Positions 33,948-46,581 of a stretch of DNA of 64,000 bases are shown one piece after another (the first letter of the stretch is position 1; each line of letters begins with the position of its first letter). The stretch covers positions 65,601,501 to 65,665,500 of the forward strand of contig CP142451.1 in assembly GCA_038049695.1 (NCBI GenBank), in the 5' to 3' direction. Under the pieces are notes generated by a model. It was not told the DNA's origin, made no database searches, and saw only the letters and a list, made by a program, of their open reading frames with translations. The translations under genes and the position numbers were made by a program. This DNA is from Cinnamomum chago. Its lineage: Eukaryota; Streptophyta; Magnoliopsida; Laurales; Lauraceae.

Positions 33948-35818
33948 TGAAAGTCCTTGGGATCCTAACCCTAGAGGGGGGGGGGGGGTGAATAGGGTGA
34001 GCTACAAATATGACCAATTAAGACCGATTTTAACTTCTTAAACAAAACTAGTCACATGTGATGATTAATCATATAAAATGCGGAAGCTAAACAAAAACAA
34101 TCACCACATAGCAAACACCACAACACAATATTTATAGTGGTTCGGCCAACGTGCCAACATCCACTACCGGCTTGTGCATCCAACACCCCACCGGATTTCC
34201 ACTATTTATGCTTTTTCAAAGGCTAAGCAATAACCTATACAAAGTTGTTTTTCTAGGCTCAACAACAACCTTTACAAGATGCTTTTCAAGGCTAAGCAAT
34301 AACCCTTACAATGTGCTTTTCTAAGGCTAAGCAATAACCTTTACAAAGATGAATTTTCTCTAAGAAGGTGTCTCTTCAAGAACACTCTAAGAGATACAAT
34401 TTTAGCTCAAATAAATTTGCCTCTAAATAGGCGGATATGAAAATGAAAACTAACTCACACAAACACTCAAAGAAATGCAAAGATGTATGCTTATGAAGTG
34501 TGTGTGTGAAAACTTCAATCAAGTTTAAAAGTAAGCTCAATCAATTTATGCTTAATGCAATTCGAAAGTTTAAGGCACAAAAAGATATGATTGAAGTTCT
34601 ATGCAAATCATTTGAACAATTACACACTTGTGAATGATATGAAAATCTAAAGATCACAAGTTGTAAGAAAGTGTTTAAGCCTAATCAAGTGATGCATGTG
34701 TAATGTTGTTTTCAAAACTAATTTGACTAAAGATTAAATGAATGAAAACAACAAGGGAAGTTTCAACCAAGTGAAATAATCATGCAATAAAAGAATTCAA
34801 AGATTTAGGCTAAGCATGATTAAGAAAGTTTAAAACACAACTTAGGTTGAAATCAAAGTGATGAATCCAATCTTGAATATCAAAGATGAAGGGAAGAAGG
34901 GATTCAACATATCATTGTTATCATGCTTGAAATCATTTTCCAAAGTTTCAAATAAAGCACATAACAAATGATTAATTAAAAGTAAAACTTACTTGGAGAT
35001 TTAACTTAGTTGATCCAAGCTTAAGCTTCACTTAATGACCCTCTAGCCTTTCCAACTTCATCCCCTTTCTTTGGCTCCAATATAGTCTCAAAGGTTCATA
35101 GTTCAAGCACCAAAGAAGGTTGGAAATGAATGGACTTTATAGCCTAAAAGTTGCCAACGGCTAGTCTCTCGGTCGACCTCGAAACAGGCCTCGGTCGACC
35201 TAGACCACACAACGGTAAAAAAAGTGACCGTTGGAGCTTCAGGTGCAGTCAAGCTGCAGTGTCCTCGGTCGACCGAGATACAGGTCTCGGTCGACCGGGG
35301 ACACTGCCGGGTGACTGCCCTGTTTGAGCAAAAATCCAATTTTTACATATTTGAAGGTATTTCTTTGGGGAACTTTTTGGCCACTAAATCAAGCTTGAAT
35401 AACATGTTTTAAGTCATTCTAAGAAGTTTAAAAACATGAAACACAAGGAGCCTAAATTGATTTGAAACTTTAAAACCAAAGGCTAGCTTGATTTCTAAAA
35501 ACTCTTTTCAAATGAAAATGCATACAAAACTGATTCTGAAAGTGATGAATGTATGCAAGGCTCAAACCTAAATTCTCAAAATGATTTTCCAAATGTAATG
35601 CACAAAGAATTAGGTTTTCAAAAGAGTTTGTATTCTAAAACCAATGCATCCAAGTTTAGAACCAAAACATGCATAAAACAAAACTTTTACAAATCTTAAA
35701 AGCAATGCATGTATAAAACTAGATTTCAAGGTTTTCTAAAACTATGCAAGTGTGTGTAAATCAAATGATGCTAAAGTGCAAATGCATCCATCAAATTGCA
35801 AATACAAAATTCCTAACA
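33948..35818 (-). repeat. 3' LTR of C
   Basis: Bounded by TGAAAGTCC...CCTAACA on the plus strand; the partner is 39889-41759. It carries the hairpin-unit array (34207-34350), GGTCGACC palindromes (about 35170-35300), an AACGGT/ACCGTT inverted pair (35210-35233) and a run of 13 C (33976-33988 as G). Confidence 0.93.
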
Positions 35819-36215
35819 ATCTCCCCCTTTGCAATTTGATGGCAACTTACTCATCATAGAAATTACACACTTAGTCTTCAGCTCCCCCCTAAGCTGGACA
35901 AGTCTTGAAATCTTCTTGGATGCTCCTCCTCTTAGCTTGGGCTCTTGGGCTCTTTTCTTCAATCTTCTTGATGCTTGGTGCTTGATCAATCTTCAAGCTT
36001 TCTTTTCATCTTCCTCTCTATGGCCAAGCATCTTCTTTAGCTCCAAGCTTTCTTTCTTCTATTTGCTCCCCCCCTTTGACCATGCCTCTCTCACCCTTTG
36101 GCAAGGTATGCATTCTCTCCTCCCCTTTTGAGAACTTGAATGCTTTCTCCCCCTTTGAAGAGTAGGAGATCTTTGAGTACTTGAACTCTCTCTCCCCCTT
36201 TGACATTAAATTGCA
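35819..36215 (-). promoter_or_regulatory. Polypurine tract cluster of C
   Basis: The reverse complement has GCAAAGGGGGAGAT next to the LTR (35819-35832). Further GGGGGAG-type blocks lie near 36065, 36120, 36143 and 36190. Several polypurine tracts in a row are a described Sirevirus trait. Confidence 0.8.
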
Positions 36216-38212
36216 AAGGTACCTACACACATGAAATAAGGAAAATACCTTTAGTAGCACCTGTTAACAAATGAAATCGAAAATGATAATCATAACAGGC
36301 TATCATGTATGGAAGTTGTCTCTAAGGGCTCAAGGGCAATCCAAGGGTGAATTTGATCAAAACTAATTCTTCCTATGAAGGTTTACACTCCCCCTCAATC
36401 CATTCTCTTCTTTTGTCAAACTTTTGACAAAGATTTAACTATTAGGTGCAAGAAGAAGATGGTTTAACCAATTGAGGGTCAACTTCAAGAGAAGGATTAG
36501 ATTCATTTAACTATAAAGCTCAATATGATCAAATTACCAAAAGAGAGCTAGGCCTAAAGAGAAAAGCAATCATGGATATCAATTGGAAAAACAAAGAATA
36601 CCAATTGAGATTTAAGGATAAGACTATTAAATCAATCACTCTAAAATGGATTTAAATGTATAACTATTAGGAAAAATCCAAATTAGAGCTATCCATGAAG
36701 CAATGGGGTTTATTAATCATAGCATCAAATAATCTAACTATGGAAAGCATGTGCTATGAAGGTTTTGAAAATCATTTCATTCAATCAATAAATATGACTT
36801 ATAAAGGTGCAAGATGAGTGAAATGAAATTCAAACATGAAGCCAACCTCAACTAATAACCAACCAATATTATGAACACATAAACATGGTGGTCATGAGAT
36901 ATACCTATATGAGCAAGAGAGGTGGCAAACATGAACATTATGATGCTAATGGTGTGTGACATGGAACAAATATATAACTATGAAGATCAAACCAATGTAC
37001 ACAAGGTCTAACACATACACAAGATAAGATATCAATTGGATATGAAATCAATGGAAAGTTATACCAAATGAAACCAATTGAATATGACAACATGATTAAA
37101 AGCAAGGATGTGACAAACCCAAAATCCCATCAAGCATCATAAAAACATATTCATCACTTTTAAAGATATAACTAATAAGCATAGTGATGAACAAGGTAAA
37201 TTGCAATGCAAAATTATATAACTTTGAAATGCATGCAATTTCCAAAGTGACTAAATCATATGAATTCAACTACTAAGATATCCATCAACCATCATAAATG
37301 CAAGGAATGGATTTCAAAGAGTTTCATATGATTAAGATCACTACTTATGAAGTTGAAACATGTATAAGGACGATACCAAGAGAATCTACATGAGTCAACA
37401 TCATAACCATCCAAAAAGAAATGACTATAAGGCATAGAGGATGGATTTGGGTTCTAGTAAGGTTTCTACAAATAAAACTAAGATCACAACCATACATGGA
37501 ACCAATAGTCATTTGCATATAAAAAGAATGTAAATAAACAAGCAAGGATGCAAACAACATACATTTCCATTTCTAAGATAATGAAACCAAAAGAAAAGGA
37601 AATGAAAACATGGAACATGCTTTAGATGAATATAACTAATGATGTTATAGAGCATTTCCATTCAAATAATCTTCAAATCATTTTGAAAAACAAAATCCAA
37701 CAATGAGCATAAAAGAAATGAATTTGAAGATCAATTTTCAACATGTATTTAGAAAGATATGACTTAAATGAAACACATACAAGTTGATTTTTCAAAACAA
37801 TGATTTTCCATATAAAAGTATAACTTAGAAATCCATGGAAAAAGTTGAATTGATTCAAATCATTTGTTCAAATAATCTTACTATGACATAACACAAATGA
37901 TTCAACAACAATTGATCATGAATAAATTAGCTATGAAAGCTTTTAAAATCACAATCAATTAATCATGTAAAGACATGCAATGCAAGACATATGTGTGCAA
38001 AAAGCAAATCAAACATGATGAGATTATAATCAAATGATTTTGAAAACCATGAAGTGTAACTTAGAATGGTGCATGAAAACAAAATCAAATGATCATAAAT
38101 AAACATTGCATTTTTAATAGATGTAACTAAATAGAAACAAAATGCAAATGCAACATGACCAACAAAGTGATTTAACTATTAAAGAATAGGTTGGTCAAGA
38201 AGGTTCAAGGCC
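36216..38212 (-). other. Non-coding middle of C
   Basis: About 2 kb without a supported ORF. On the minus strand it repeats TAGTTATAT (seen as ATATAACTA at 36972, 37166 and 37630, with many one-base variants). It is closely similar to 55529-57200 in element D. Confidence 0.75.
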
Positions 38213-39787
38213 CTAAGGTTTGTGTAAGTAGATAACTTTAGGAATCCACCTAAGGTCTTGAGAGGGTTGAACTTTGAGGTCTTGTTTTGGAGTCCCACCA
38301 ACTATAGGAGATTTGACTTGATAAATTTTCAATTTAAACTTATCACCATGATATTTAGATTTGACTAAATTTAGCTTAGAATGGTGATTAGTCTTTTGAG
38401 GTTGGTGGGTTTGTTTCTTAGGGGATTGCTTCTCTTTTCTTTTCTTCTTATTTTCTCCCTTTACTTGACTTTTGAATTTTAGATTTAACTTAGCAACTTT
38501 CTTCAAAAGTTCTTTCATGGGTTGATATAAGGGAGATAGGTTGAGAAGCTTTTTGTTCATAGATTCTTTTAAGCTTGGTTTAACTTGTTTAAACTTCTTA
38601 GAATCTATCTTAGGAGACTCCATTTTAATAGATTTAACTTGTTTAGTCTTTTTGGAGTCTTTCTTGATTTTTGGTGTCTTACCCTTCATAGGTTTTGATT
38701 CTCCATTCTTTAGTTCAAAGATGGGCTTAGACACATAGCTTCTTTTTCTTAGTTTGCACTCAAATTTTAGATGTCCTTCTTTACCACAATAATGACATTT
38801 AATTTTGGACATTTGAGAGAGAGTGCTAGAGAATGAGGACTCACCTTTCACAAATGTGTTGGTGAACTTAGGGTCATGTGAAATATTCCTATCAAAACCA
38901 AGACCCGTCCTATCTCCATGTGGTTTACCCAATTTAGATAATTTTTCAAGTCTTTCTTCACTTTGGGTAAACTTGCACTCATACTTTTGTTTATATCCTT
39001 CAAGTTGAGTGACTTTGGTTATAAGGATTGAATTTTCATGTTTAACTTTTGAAAGTTCATTTTCAATTTCCTTATATTTGCTTAGCTCTTCATTGGCAAG
39101 TTTTAATTCAAGTTTTAGTTCATCAACAACATTAGATCCAAGTTCTAAAGTTTTTAAATTACTTTGAGCATTAGACAAATTTTCATTGGAAATTGTCAAC
39201 TTGGATTTTAAATAGTTAATGTTTTCATCTTGTCTTTTAATTGTATCTCTTAGGTTCAAATTTTCATTTTTAAGCTCGTCACAATTTATCTTAATCTCAT
39301 TTAATTCATCTTGAGCATTAGATGAATTTTCCTTAGAGATAGTCAATTTAGATTCAAGATTGTTAAAGTCTTTATCTTGCCTTTGTAATTGATCTCTTAG
39401 TTTTAGATTTTCCTTATAAAGATGATCATAACCTATCTTTAATTCTTTAAGTTCATCTTGAGTATTGTATAGGTTATTCAAAGAGATCATGAACTTAGAT
39501 TCTACACAATTTATAAATTCATCTTTTTCTCTAAGTTCATTTTTAGAAGAGTCTAATTCTTGGTTTAGCCTTTTAGATTCTTCTTTTAATCTTTTATTTT
39601 TCTTGGAAACCTCTAAGGACCATGTGTACAATTCCTCATAGGCTTCAAGTTCATCAAATTCTTCTTCTTTTAATTAAAGTTGAGATTCTTTAATTTCAAT
39701 GTTTGAATCTCCATAAGATGGAAGAATGAGGGGTCTAGAAGAATCTACAAAGTCTAGCATAGTGGAGTCCATTCTAATGATTTTCAT
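38213..39787 (-). pseudogene. gag: Element C coiled-coil / CCHC protein
   Basis: The start ATG is 39785-39787, aligning with the N-termini in B and D (MDST near 39770). One TAA (39674-39676) breaks the acidic N-terminal part; from 39631 to 38213 the frame is open for 472 codons. It has a long heptad coiled coil (39620 to about 38980), a GKPHGDRTGLGF motif, one knuckle CHYCGKEGHLKFEC (about 38755-38797), a Lys-rich tail and a C-terminus with LRWIPKV. It corresponds to the Sirevirus Gag segment after the first knuckle and ends where protease would start. The capsid-like domain is absent. Confidence 0.85.
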
Positions 39788-39873
39788 ATAAGGACAACTC
39801 TAGGGTTTTAACTCTAGGTTTTTTACACCTAATCAAGAGTTCCAAACACTTGATCCTAAAAGATAGAGCACTT

Positions 39874-39886
39874 GGCTCTGATACCA
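39874..39886 (-). promoter_or_regulatory. Primer binding site of C (tRNA-iMet)
   Basis: The reverse complement reads TGGTATCAGAGCC, two bases from the 5' LTR at 39889. Confidence 0.88.
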
Positions 39887-39888
39887 AT

Positions 39889-41759
39889 TGAAAGTCCTTG
39901 GGATCCTAACCCTAGAGGGGGGGGGGGGGTGAATAGGGTGAGCTACAAATATGACCAATTAAGACCAATTTTAACTTCTTAAACAAAACTAGTCACATGT
40001 GATGATTAATCATATAAAATGCGGAAGCTAAACAAAAACAATCACCACATAGCAAACACCACAACACAATATTTATAGTGGTTCGGCCAACGTGCCTACA
40101 TCCACTACCGGCTTGTGCATCCAATACCCCACCGGATTTCCACTATTTATGCTTTTTCAAAGGCTAAGCAATAACCTATACAAAGTTGTTTTTCTAGGCT
40201 CAACAACAACCTTTACAAGATGCTTTTCAAGGCTAAGCAATAACCCTTACAATGTGCTTTTCTAAGGCTAAGCAATAACCTTTACAAAGATGAATTTTCT
40301 CTAAGAAGGTGTCTCTTCAAGAACACTCTAAGAGATACAATTTTAGCTCAAATAAATTTGCCTCTAAATAGGCGGATATGAAAATGAAAACTAACTCACA
40401 CAAACACTCAAAGAAATGCAAAGATGTATGCTTATGAAGTGTGTGTGTGAAAACTTCAATCAAGTTTAAAAGTAAGCTCAATCAATTTATGCTTAATGCA
40501 ATTCGAAAGTTTAAGGCACAAAAAGATATGATTGAAGTTCTATGCAAATCATTTGAACAATTACACACTTGTGAATGATATGAAAATCTAAAGATCACAA
40601 GTTGTAAGAAAGTGTTTAAGCCTAATCAAGTGATGCATGTGTAATGTTGTTTTCAAAACTAATTTGACTAAAGATTAAATGAATGAAAACAACAAGGGAA
40701 GTTTCAACCAAGTGAAATAATCATGCAATAAAAGAATTCAAAGATTTAGGCTAAGCATGATTAAGAAAGTTTAAAACACAACTTATGTTGAAATCAAAGT
40801 GATGAATCCAATCTTGAATATCAAAGATGAAGGGAAGAAGGGATTCAACATATCATTGTTATCATGCTTGAAATCATTTTTCAAAGTTTCAAATAAAGCA
40901 CATAACAAATGATTAATTAAAAGTAAAACTTACTTGGAGATTTAACTTAGTTGATCCAAGCTTAAGCTTCACTTAATGACCCTCTAGCCTTTCCAACTTC
41001 ATCCCCTTTCTTTGGCTCCAATATAGTCTCAAAGGTTCATAGTTCAAGCACCAAAGAAGGTTGGAAATGAATGGACTTTATAGCCAAAAAGTTGTCAACG
41101 GCTAGTCTCTCGGTCGACCTCGAAACAGGCCTCGGTCGACCTAGACCACACAACGGTCAAAAAAGTGACCGTTGGAGCTTCAGGTGCAGTCAAGCTGCAG
41201 TGTCCTCGGTCGACCGAGATACAGGTCTCGGTCGACCGGCGACACTGTCGGGTGACTGCCCTGTTTGACCAAAAATCCAATTTTTACATATTTGAAGGTA
41301 TTTCTTTGGGGAACTTTTTGGCCACTAAATCAAGCTTGAATAACATGTTTTAAGTCATTCTAAGAAGTTTAAAAACATGAAACACAAGGAGCCTAAATTG
41401 ATTTGAAACTTTAAAACCAAAGGCTAGCTTGATTTCTAAAAACTCTTTTCAAATGAAAATGCATACAAAACTGATTCTGAAAGTGATGAATGTATGCAAG
41501 GCTCAAACCTAAATTCTCAAAATGATTTTCCAAATGTAATGCACAAAGAATTAGGTTTTCAAAAGAGTTTGTATTCTAAAACCAATGCATCCAAGTTTAG
41601 AACCAAAACATGCATAAAACAAAACTTTTACAAATCTTAAAAGCAATGCATGTATAAAACTAGATTTCAAGGTTTTCTAAAACTATGCAAGTGTGTGTAA
41701 ATCAAATGATGCTAAAGTGCAAATGCATCCATCAAATTGCAAATACAAAATTCCTAACA
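39889..41759 (-). repeat. 5' LTR of C
   Basis: 1871 bp, same length as its partner. TATAAAG-type box at 41077-41083 (minus strand), palindrome array about 41111-41240, and the inverted pair AACGGTCA / TGACCGTT at 41151-41174. The hairpin units are at about 40147-40290. Confidence 0.93.
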
Positions 41760-41764
41760 GTTGT

Positions 41765-42077
41765 TGTGTAGCCTAGAAAAACAACATTGTAAAGGTTATT
41801 GCTTAGTCTATTAAAAAGCATAGTTAGTGGATATCTGGTGGGGTGATTGGACACAAGCCGGTAGTAGATGTAGGCATTGAGGCCGAACCACTATAAATCT
41901 TTGTGTAATGGTGTATGGTTGTGGTGATTTCTTTTGTTAGCTTCCGCATCTTGTTTGGTAAATCATCACTTGTGACTAGTTTATTTTAAAGAAATTAAAA
42001 TTTATCTATATCGGTCACATATTGTAGCACACCCTATTCACCCCCCCCCCCTCTAGGGTTCCGATCCAGGACTTTCA
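41765..42077 (+). repeat. 5' LTR of B, second part
   Basis: Resumes after C with the last hairpin units, the block GCCGAACCACTATAAA (about 41881-41898) and a run of 11 C (42041-42051), ending ACTTTCA. Confidence 0.88.
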
Positions 42078-42079
42078 AT

Positions 42080-42092
42080 TGGTATCAGAGCC
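42080..42092 (+). promoter_or_regulatory. Primer binding site of B (tRNA-iMet)
   Basis: TGGTATCAGAGCC, two bases after the LTR end at 42077. Confidence 0.88.
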
Positions 42093-42176
42093 TCGTGCTC
42101 TATTTTTAGGATCAAGTGTTTTGGAACTCTTGATTAGTTGTAAAAGCCTTGAGTCATAACCCTAGTTTGTGTTTGA

Positions 42177-43590
42177 ATGAATACTATTGAAATGGATTCC
42201 ACTAAGTTAGATTGTTTAGACTTTTGTGTAGATTCTTCTAGACCTCTCTTTCTTCCATCTATTGGAGATTCAAACCTTCAAATTAATGAATCTCAATGTG
42301 ACTTAAAAGAAGAAGAAAATGATTATAATGAAGATGACCTTCAACAAGCCTATGAGGAATTATATACATTATCTTTAGAGCTTGATAAGAAAAACAAAAA
42401 ATTAAGAGAAGAATCAAAAAGGCTAAACAAAGAATTAGTATCTTCTAAAGATGAACTTAGAGAGAAAGATGAAGTCATACAATGTTTAGACTCTAAGTTT
42501 ATGATCTCTTTACATAACCTATCCAATATCAAAGATGGACTAAATGAGATTAATATAAGTTATGATGAGCTTAATAAAGAAAATTTAAATTTAAGAGATC
42601 AATTACATAGGCAAGACAAAGACATTATCAATTTAAAATCCAAGTTGACAATTTTCAAGGAAAACTTTTCTAATGCTCAAAGTAATTTAAAAACCTTAGA
42701 ACTTGGACCTAATGTTGTTAACGAACTTAAATTCGAATTAAAACTTGCTAATGAAGAACTAAACAACTATAAGGAAATTGAAAATGATTTATTAAAAGTC
42801 AAAAATGAAAATTCAATCGTTATAAACAAAGTCACTCTACTTGAAAGTTACAAACAAAAGTTTGAGTGCAAATTTACCCAAGGTGAAGAGAAATTTGAAA
42901 AATTATTTAGATTGGGTAAATCTCAAGGAGATAGGACGAGTCTTGGATTTGATAAGTATACTTCACATGGCCCTAAATTCACCAACACTTTTGTGAAAGG
43001 TGAGTCCTCTTTCTCTAGCACTCTTTCTCCTATGCCCAAAACTAAATGTCATTATTGTGGTAAGGAAGGTCATTTCAAATTTGAGTGCAAATTAAGGAAA
43101 AGTCATCGGTCTAAACCCGTCTTTGAACCTAAGAAAATTAAATCTAATTCTATGAAGGGTAAGACTTTGAATTCCAAGGAAGACTCTAAGAAGTTCAAAC
43201 AAGTTAAAACAATTCAAAAGGAGTCATCCAAGATAGACTTTAAAAAGACTAATAGTCAAAATAAATCTATCAAAAAGAAACTTCTCACTTTACCTCCTTT
43301 AACTTTAGAAATGAAAGAATTCTTGAAAAATGGTTGAAAAGTTGAAATTAAAGTTCAAAAGACAAAAAGAGGGAGGAAAAGCTAAAAGAAATGAGAAGAA
43401 TAAAAAGAAAATCAAACGCCAACTTCCAAAGACTAATCATCAATCTAAAATAGTCAAACCTCAAAGATTTGATGTCAAGTCTAAAAGAATTCAATCCTTA
43501 TCTCCTTTAGTTGGTGGAAATTCAAAAATAGTCTCCAAAGCCCAAGACCTTAGATGGATACCTAAGGTTAGACCTTTAGAAGATTACTAA
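42177..43590 (+). pseudogene. gag: Element B coiled-coil / CCHC protein
   Basis: The start ATG at 42177 lies 84 bp after the PBS and matches D's start. It has an acidic N-terminus, a coiled coil from about residue 55 to 240 (YEELYTLSLELDKKNKKL), the GDRTSLGF motif, one knuckle CHYCGKEGHFKFEC (43047-43088) and a Lys-rich tail. One indel near 43325-43335 shifts the frame; the remainder, to LRWIPKV and TAA at 43588-43590, is open. Only the middle of a Sirevirus Gag is encoded; capsid and first knuckle are missing. Confidence 0.85.
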
Positions 43591-44637
43591 GGCTTCTTAG
43601 ATAGATAGGACCAACCCTTTCTCTTAGTTATATGTCTAGTTGGTCTTATATCTAGTTCGTTCTACTCTCTTAGTATCTCTTTAGGTTCTTAGATTCTTTT
43701 GGTTGAGTCTTGTTTGTTGAATATGCATTTTGTATTTAATAAGGGATTTTATGATGAAATGCATGATTTTGATCAATTTGATTTGAAAACGCCATTAAAA
43801 GTTATACCTTCTCAATCAATTGATTTGTTTTTCAAATTGTTTATTTTTTGATGAATTCATAATCAAACCTTTGTTTTGTCAAATTTAAATGATTTTGAAA
43901 AATGATTTTTATCTTACAAGTCTTCTTTTCTTCAAAAGGAATTATTTAGAATTGATTTTGTAAAAATCTCTTTTCTAAAACTTTTTAGCTTGTATGATAG
44001 CTGGGGTTAAGGGTAGAGTGTTTGCTTTGTGGATCATCCCCTTTCAGCCCTGTTTTCTCTGAACTGATCAGAATTTCAAGCAGCCCCAGTTAGCCCGGTC
44101 GACCGGGCTAAGTGGCCGGTCGACTGAGCCTGCGCACCCAACAACTTAAAATAGTTGCGCTGGGCTATTCTGTTTCAAATAGAACCATTCCTTCATCTTG
44201 TGCAGGTCGACCACAGCAGAGCCCGAACTTCCATTTGTTTTTTCTTCTCCTCAATCTTTCTACCAGGAACCAATATTTTATTCAATGGATTGATCTCCCA
44301 TTATTCTTGTTCATCCTCTTCATCTCAGTTTGGGCGTCCTATTCACTGTGCTCCAACAACATCTCTCAGTCTCCTAACCTCTGTCTTTTCCAGTTCTGTT
44401 TAACTGTTTCTGCTATTTCGTGGTGTTTGTGTTTTCTTCATTGTTTTAGGAAACATTTGTAGTCTTGTGTTGACTCTCACTTGGCTTCATTCAGTTGTGA
44501 ATCTCTTAGCTCAAAATTCTGCACACCAACTGTTTGACAGTTTGCCTGAACCACCTCTGTATTAAATAACAACTGCTGTGCCCATTTTCATCTCTTGTCT
44601 ACATTCTAGAGCATCCTTTTCCTTGAAATTTTCAAAA
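43591..44637 (+). other. Spacer of B between the two ORFs
   Basis: AT-rich, no supported ORF. It contains a perfect 18-bp palindrome AGCCCGGTCGACCGGGCT (44092-44109) and a second GGTCGAC copy close by, the same motif as in the LTR arrays. The 500 bp after it lead to the second ORF, so it could be an internal promoter; that is inference. Confidence 0.55.
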
Positions 44638-45794
44638 ATGGCTCTCACTAAGCAAACTTCTAGGAGGCCTAGGAAAATGTCCAAAACCGGACGTGCTTCA
44701 TCTTCCCATAGATCTCCCTCTACTTCTCCTGAACTTGGCTCTCCTCCAGAGATTAAATTCAACCCAATTCGTTCTCCATCTTCGTTGTCAAATCTTTTCG
44801 AAGCAAAGGAATTATTGTTGAGAAGTTTTGTGTTGTCAAAGATCTTGTGGACTACAATGTCCAGGCCATACTTGAAGCCATTGGATGGGATAACATCCTT
44901 ACTTGGAGTGGCAAATCTTATGCTTCCTCTGTCCATGGTCTTTATGAATCTATATGTGCCTCTACTGCAAATTCATTTACTATTAGATTTCTTCATGGTG
45001 AAGAGGTGGTCACCATAGACTTGATTTCCTCCATCTTAGGCATCCCTAGGTCTGATGGTCCCAGATTCATCTCAGATGTCCTACCTCTTGATGAGAGAGA
45101 GTCAGTCACTAGTGCTCTTTGTGGCAAGGCTGAAGAATGGTCTGCCAAGAACTGTCTCCAAGCCTCTTCTATGATTCCCTCCCTGCGCATCATTCACATT
45201 ATCTTCACTCACTCCATTTACCCTAGGAAAGGGAACTGAACTGAAGTGACTCCATACATGGCGAATATTCTTTATAATGTGATTACCGGAGTGCCTATGT
45301 GTCTTCCTTCCATTATTATGCACCATATCATCCGGGTTATCACTGGCTCCCAGCCGTGTGCTGCTCCTTTCGGGTTTTTTATCACTGAGATTTCCCGTTC
45401 TTTTGGTGTGATCCCTCCTGCTTCTGAGAGACCTGAGCCAACCACTGTGTTCAACAAAACGAACATTCCCTTGATGAGGCTACCTCCACCACCACGAGAA
45501 AACCCAGTTGCAGAAGGTGACGCGGAGTTAGAGGCTGCAGAGACAGAGACTGCAGATCTAATACTTGGTCAGCCTGTACAGCCAGAGCATCAACCATGTC
45601 AGCCTCAGCCCCCTCCTCAGCGTACTATGGAGGAGCGCATGTCGTCTGTGGAGCAAGCGGTTGTTTCCATTCGCACAGAGTTTCAAGAGTTCAGAGGGAT
45701 GATGAAGAAAACCTTAAAGTACCTCTCGAACATATCCAAGAGCTGCAGGCGCTATGATGATGTTATGCCTCCGTCTCCTCCAGACTCTTCTTAG
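44638..45794 (+). pseudogene. Element B second ORF (plant-retroelement accessory protein)
   Basis: Starts at ATG 44638 with a basic Ser/Arg-rich N-terminus (MALTKQTSRRPRKMSK). After a frameshift near 44780-44840 comes a globular domain (VQAILEAIGWDNILTW, FLHGEEVVTIDLISSILGIP). A TGA (45237-45239) interrupts it. The C-terminus is Pro-rich and ends with a short coiled coil (MEERMSSVEQAVVSIRTEF). The globular part resembles the 'putative plant transposon protein' domain found in plant retroelement ORFs; this is from memory of the family and needs a profile search. It sits where the env-like ORF of some Sireviruses is found, but no membrane segment was seen. Confidence 0.6.
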
Positions 45795-46225
45795 ACCATT
45801 AGGAGGGTTTTCATCTTTTTGTGGGGATTGTTTTGGGTAGTGATAGATTATTTTTCACTTGATGTATTTATTATCTATCAACTGACTTGTTGTTTTGATT
45901 ACTGACCATGATCTTTTGTTTATGAAATGGTCAGGTATTTAGTGATTTATGTACTGAACTTCTCTTGTTATATCAATGAAAGTACAGTTTCACATTTCAT
46001 CTCTTTTCCTCTTGTTATATTTCTCTTGATGAATGTTTATGTTACTTTGAAGCTTTATATTGATAAATCAATTCATATATGTTATCTTAGCTTCATTCAA
46101 ACAATGCATAGACAAATCTATATACATGATAACCTGTTCCGCATTACATTTGCATTCTCATTTGGTAACAGGTGCTACTGAAAGTTATTTGTTTTCTCAT
46201 GTATACAGGTTCCTTTGCAATTCAA
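45795..46225 (+). other. 3' non-coding part of B
   Basis: AT-rich sequence after the second ORF; no supported gene. Confidence 0.5.
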
Positions 46226-46581
46226 TGTCAAAGGGGGAGACACGAACATATCTATTTAATGACAAAGGGGGAGAGAAGATTAGAAGATCTGAAGATCAGA
46301 CACAAAGAAGATCAAACAAAGGGGGAGAGAAGAACATATCTAACTAAGGGGGAGATCTGCTTCAAGAACTAAAGGGAAGATCGCTTGGATGCGAAGAGCA
46401 AGGGAGAGCTCTAACCAAGGGGGAGAAATCATCTTGGAAAGATTACGCTAAAAGCTCTCGACGAATCGGTCATTCGGTTGAAGCTGATCAAGAGATTTCT
46501 AGAACAGAGCCGTTAAGAAGAACCAAAGTCCTAGAAGTGTTGTGGTCATATTAGTTGCCATCAAATTGCAAAGGGGGAGAT
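46226..46581 (+). promoter_or_regulatory. Multiple polypurine tracts of B
   Basis: AAAGGGGGAGA-type blocks at about 46230, 46265, 46318, 46346, 46418 and, next to the LTR, 46569-46581. Only the last is placed to prime plus-strand synthesis of the LTR; repeated copies are a known Sirevirus trait. Confidence 0.82.

Larger units (their letters stand above)
33948..41759 (-). mobile_element. Element C: compact pol-less Sirevirus-like element (TSD GTTGT)
   Basis: 7812 bp with LTRs of 1871 bp each (33948-35818 and 39889-41759), exact target duplications GTTGT (33943-33947 and 41760-41764), a tRNA-iMet PBS, one coiled-coil/CCHC ORF, about 2.4 kb of non-coding DNA and multiple polypurine tracts. No pol domains. 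By eye the LTRs differ at only about a dozen sites, so this is one of the youngest insertions here. It is the cleanest example of the B/C/D architecture. Confidence 0.92.

Noticed and set aside
44112..44462. Hydrophobic ORF before B's second ORF as an envelope-like protein
   Set aside because: No start context, no relatives, frame not continued downstream; base composition (C/T-rich) alone explains the hydrophobicity.
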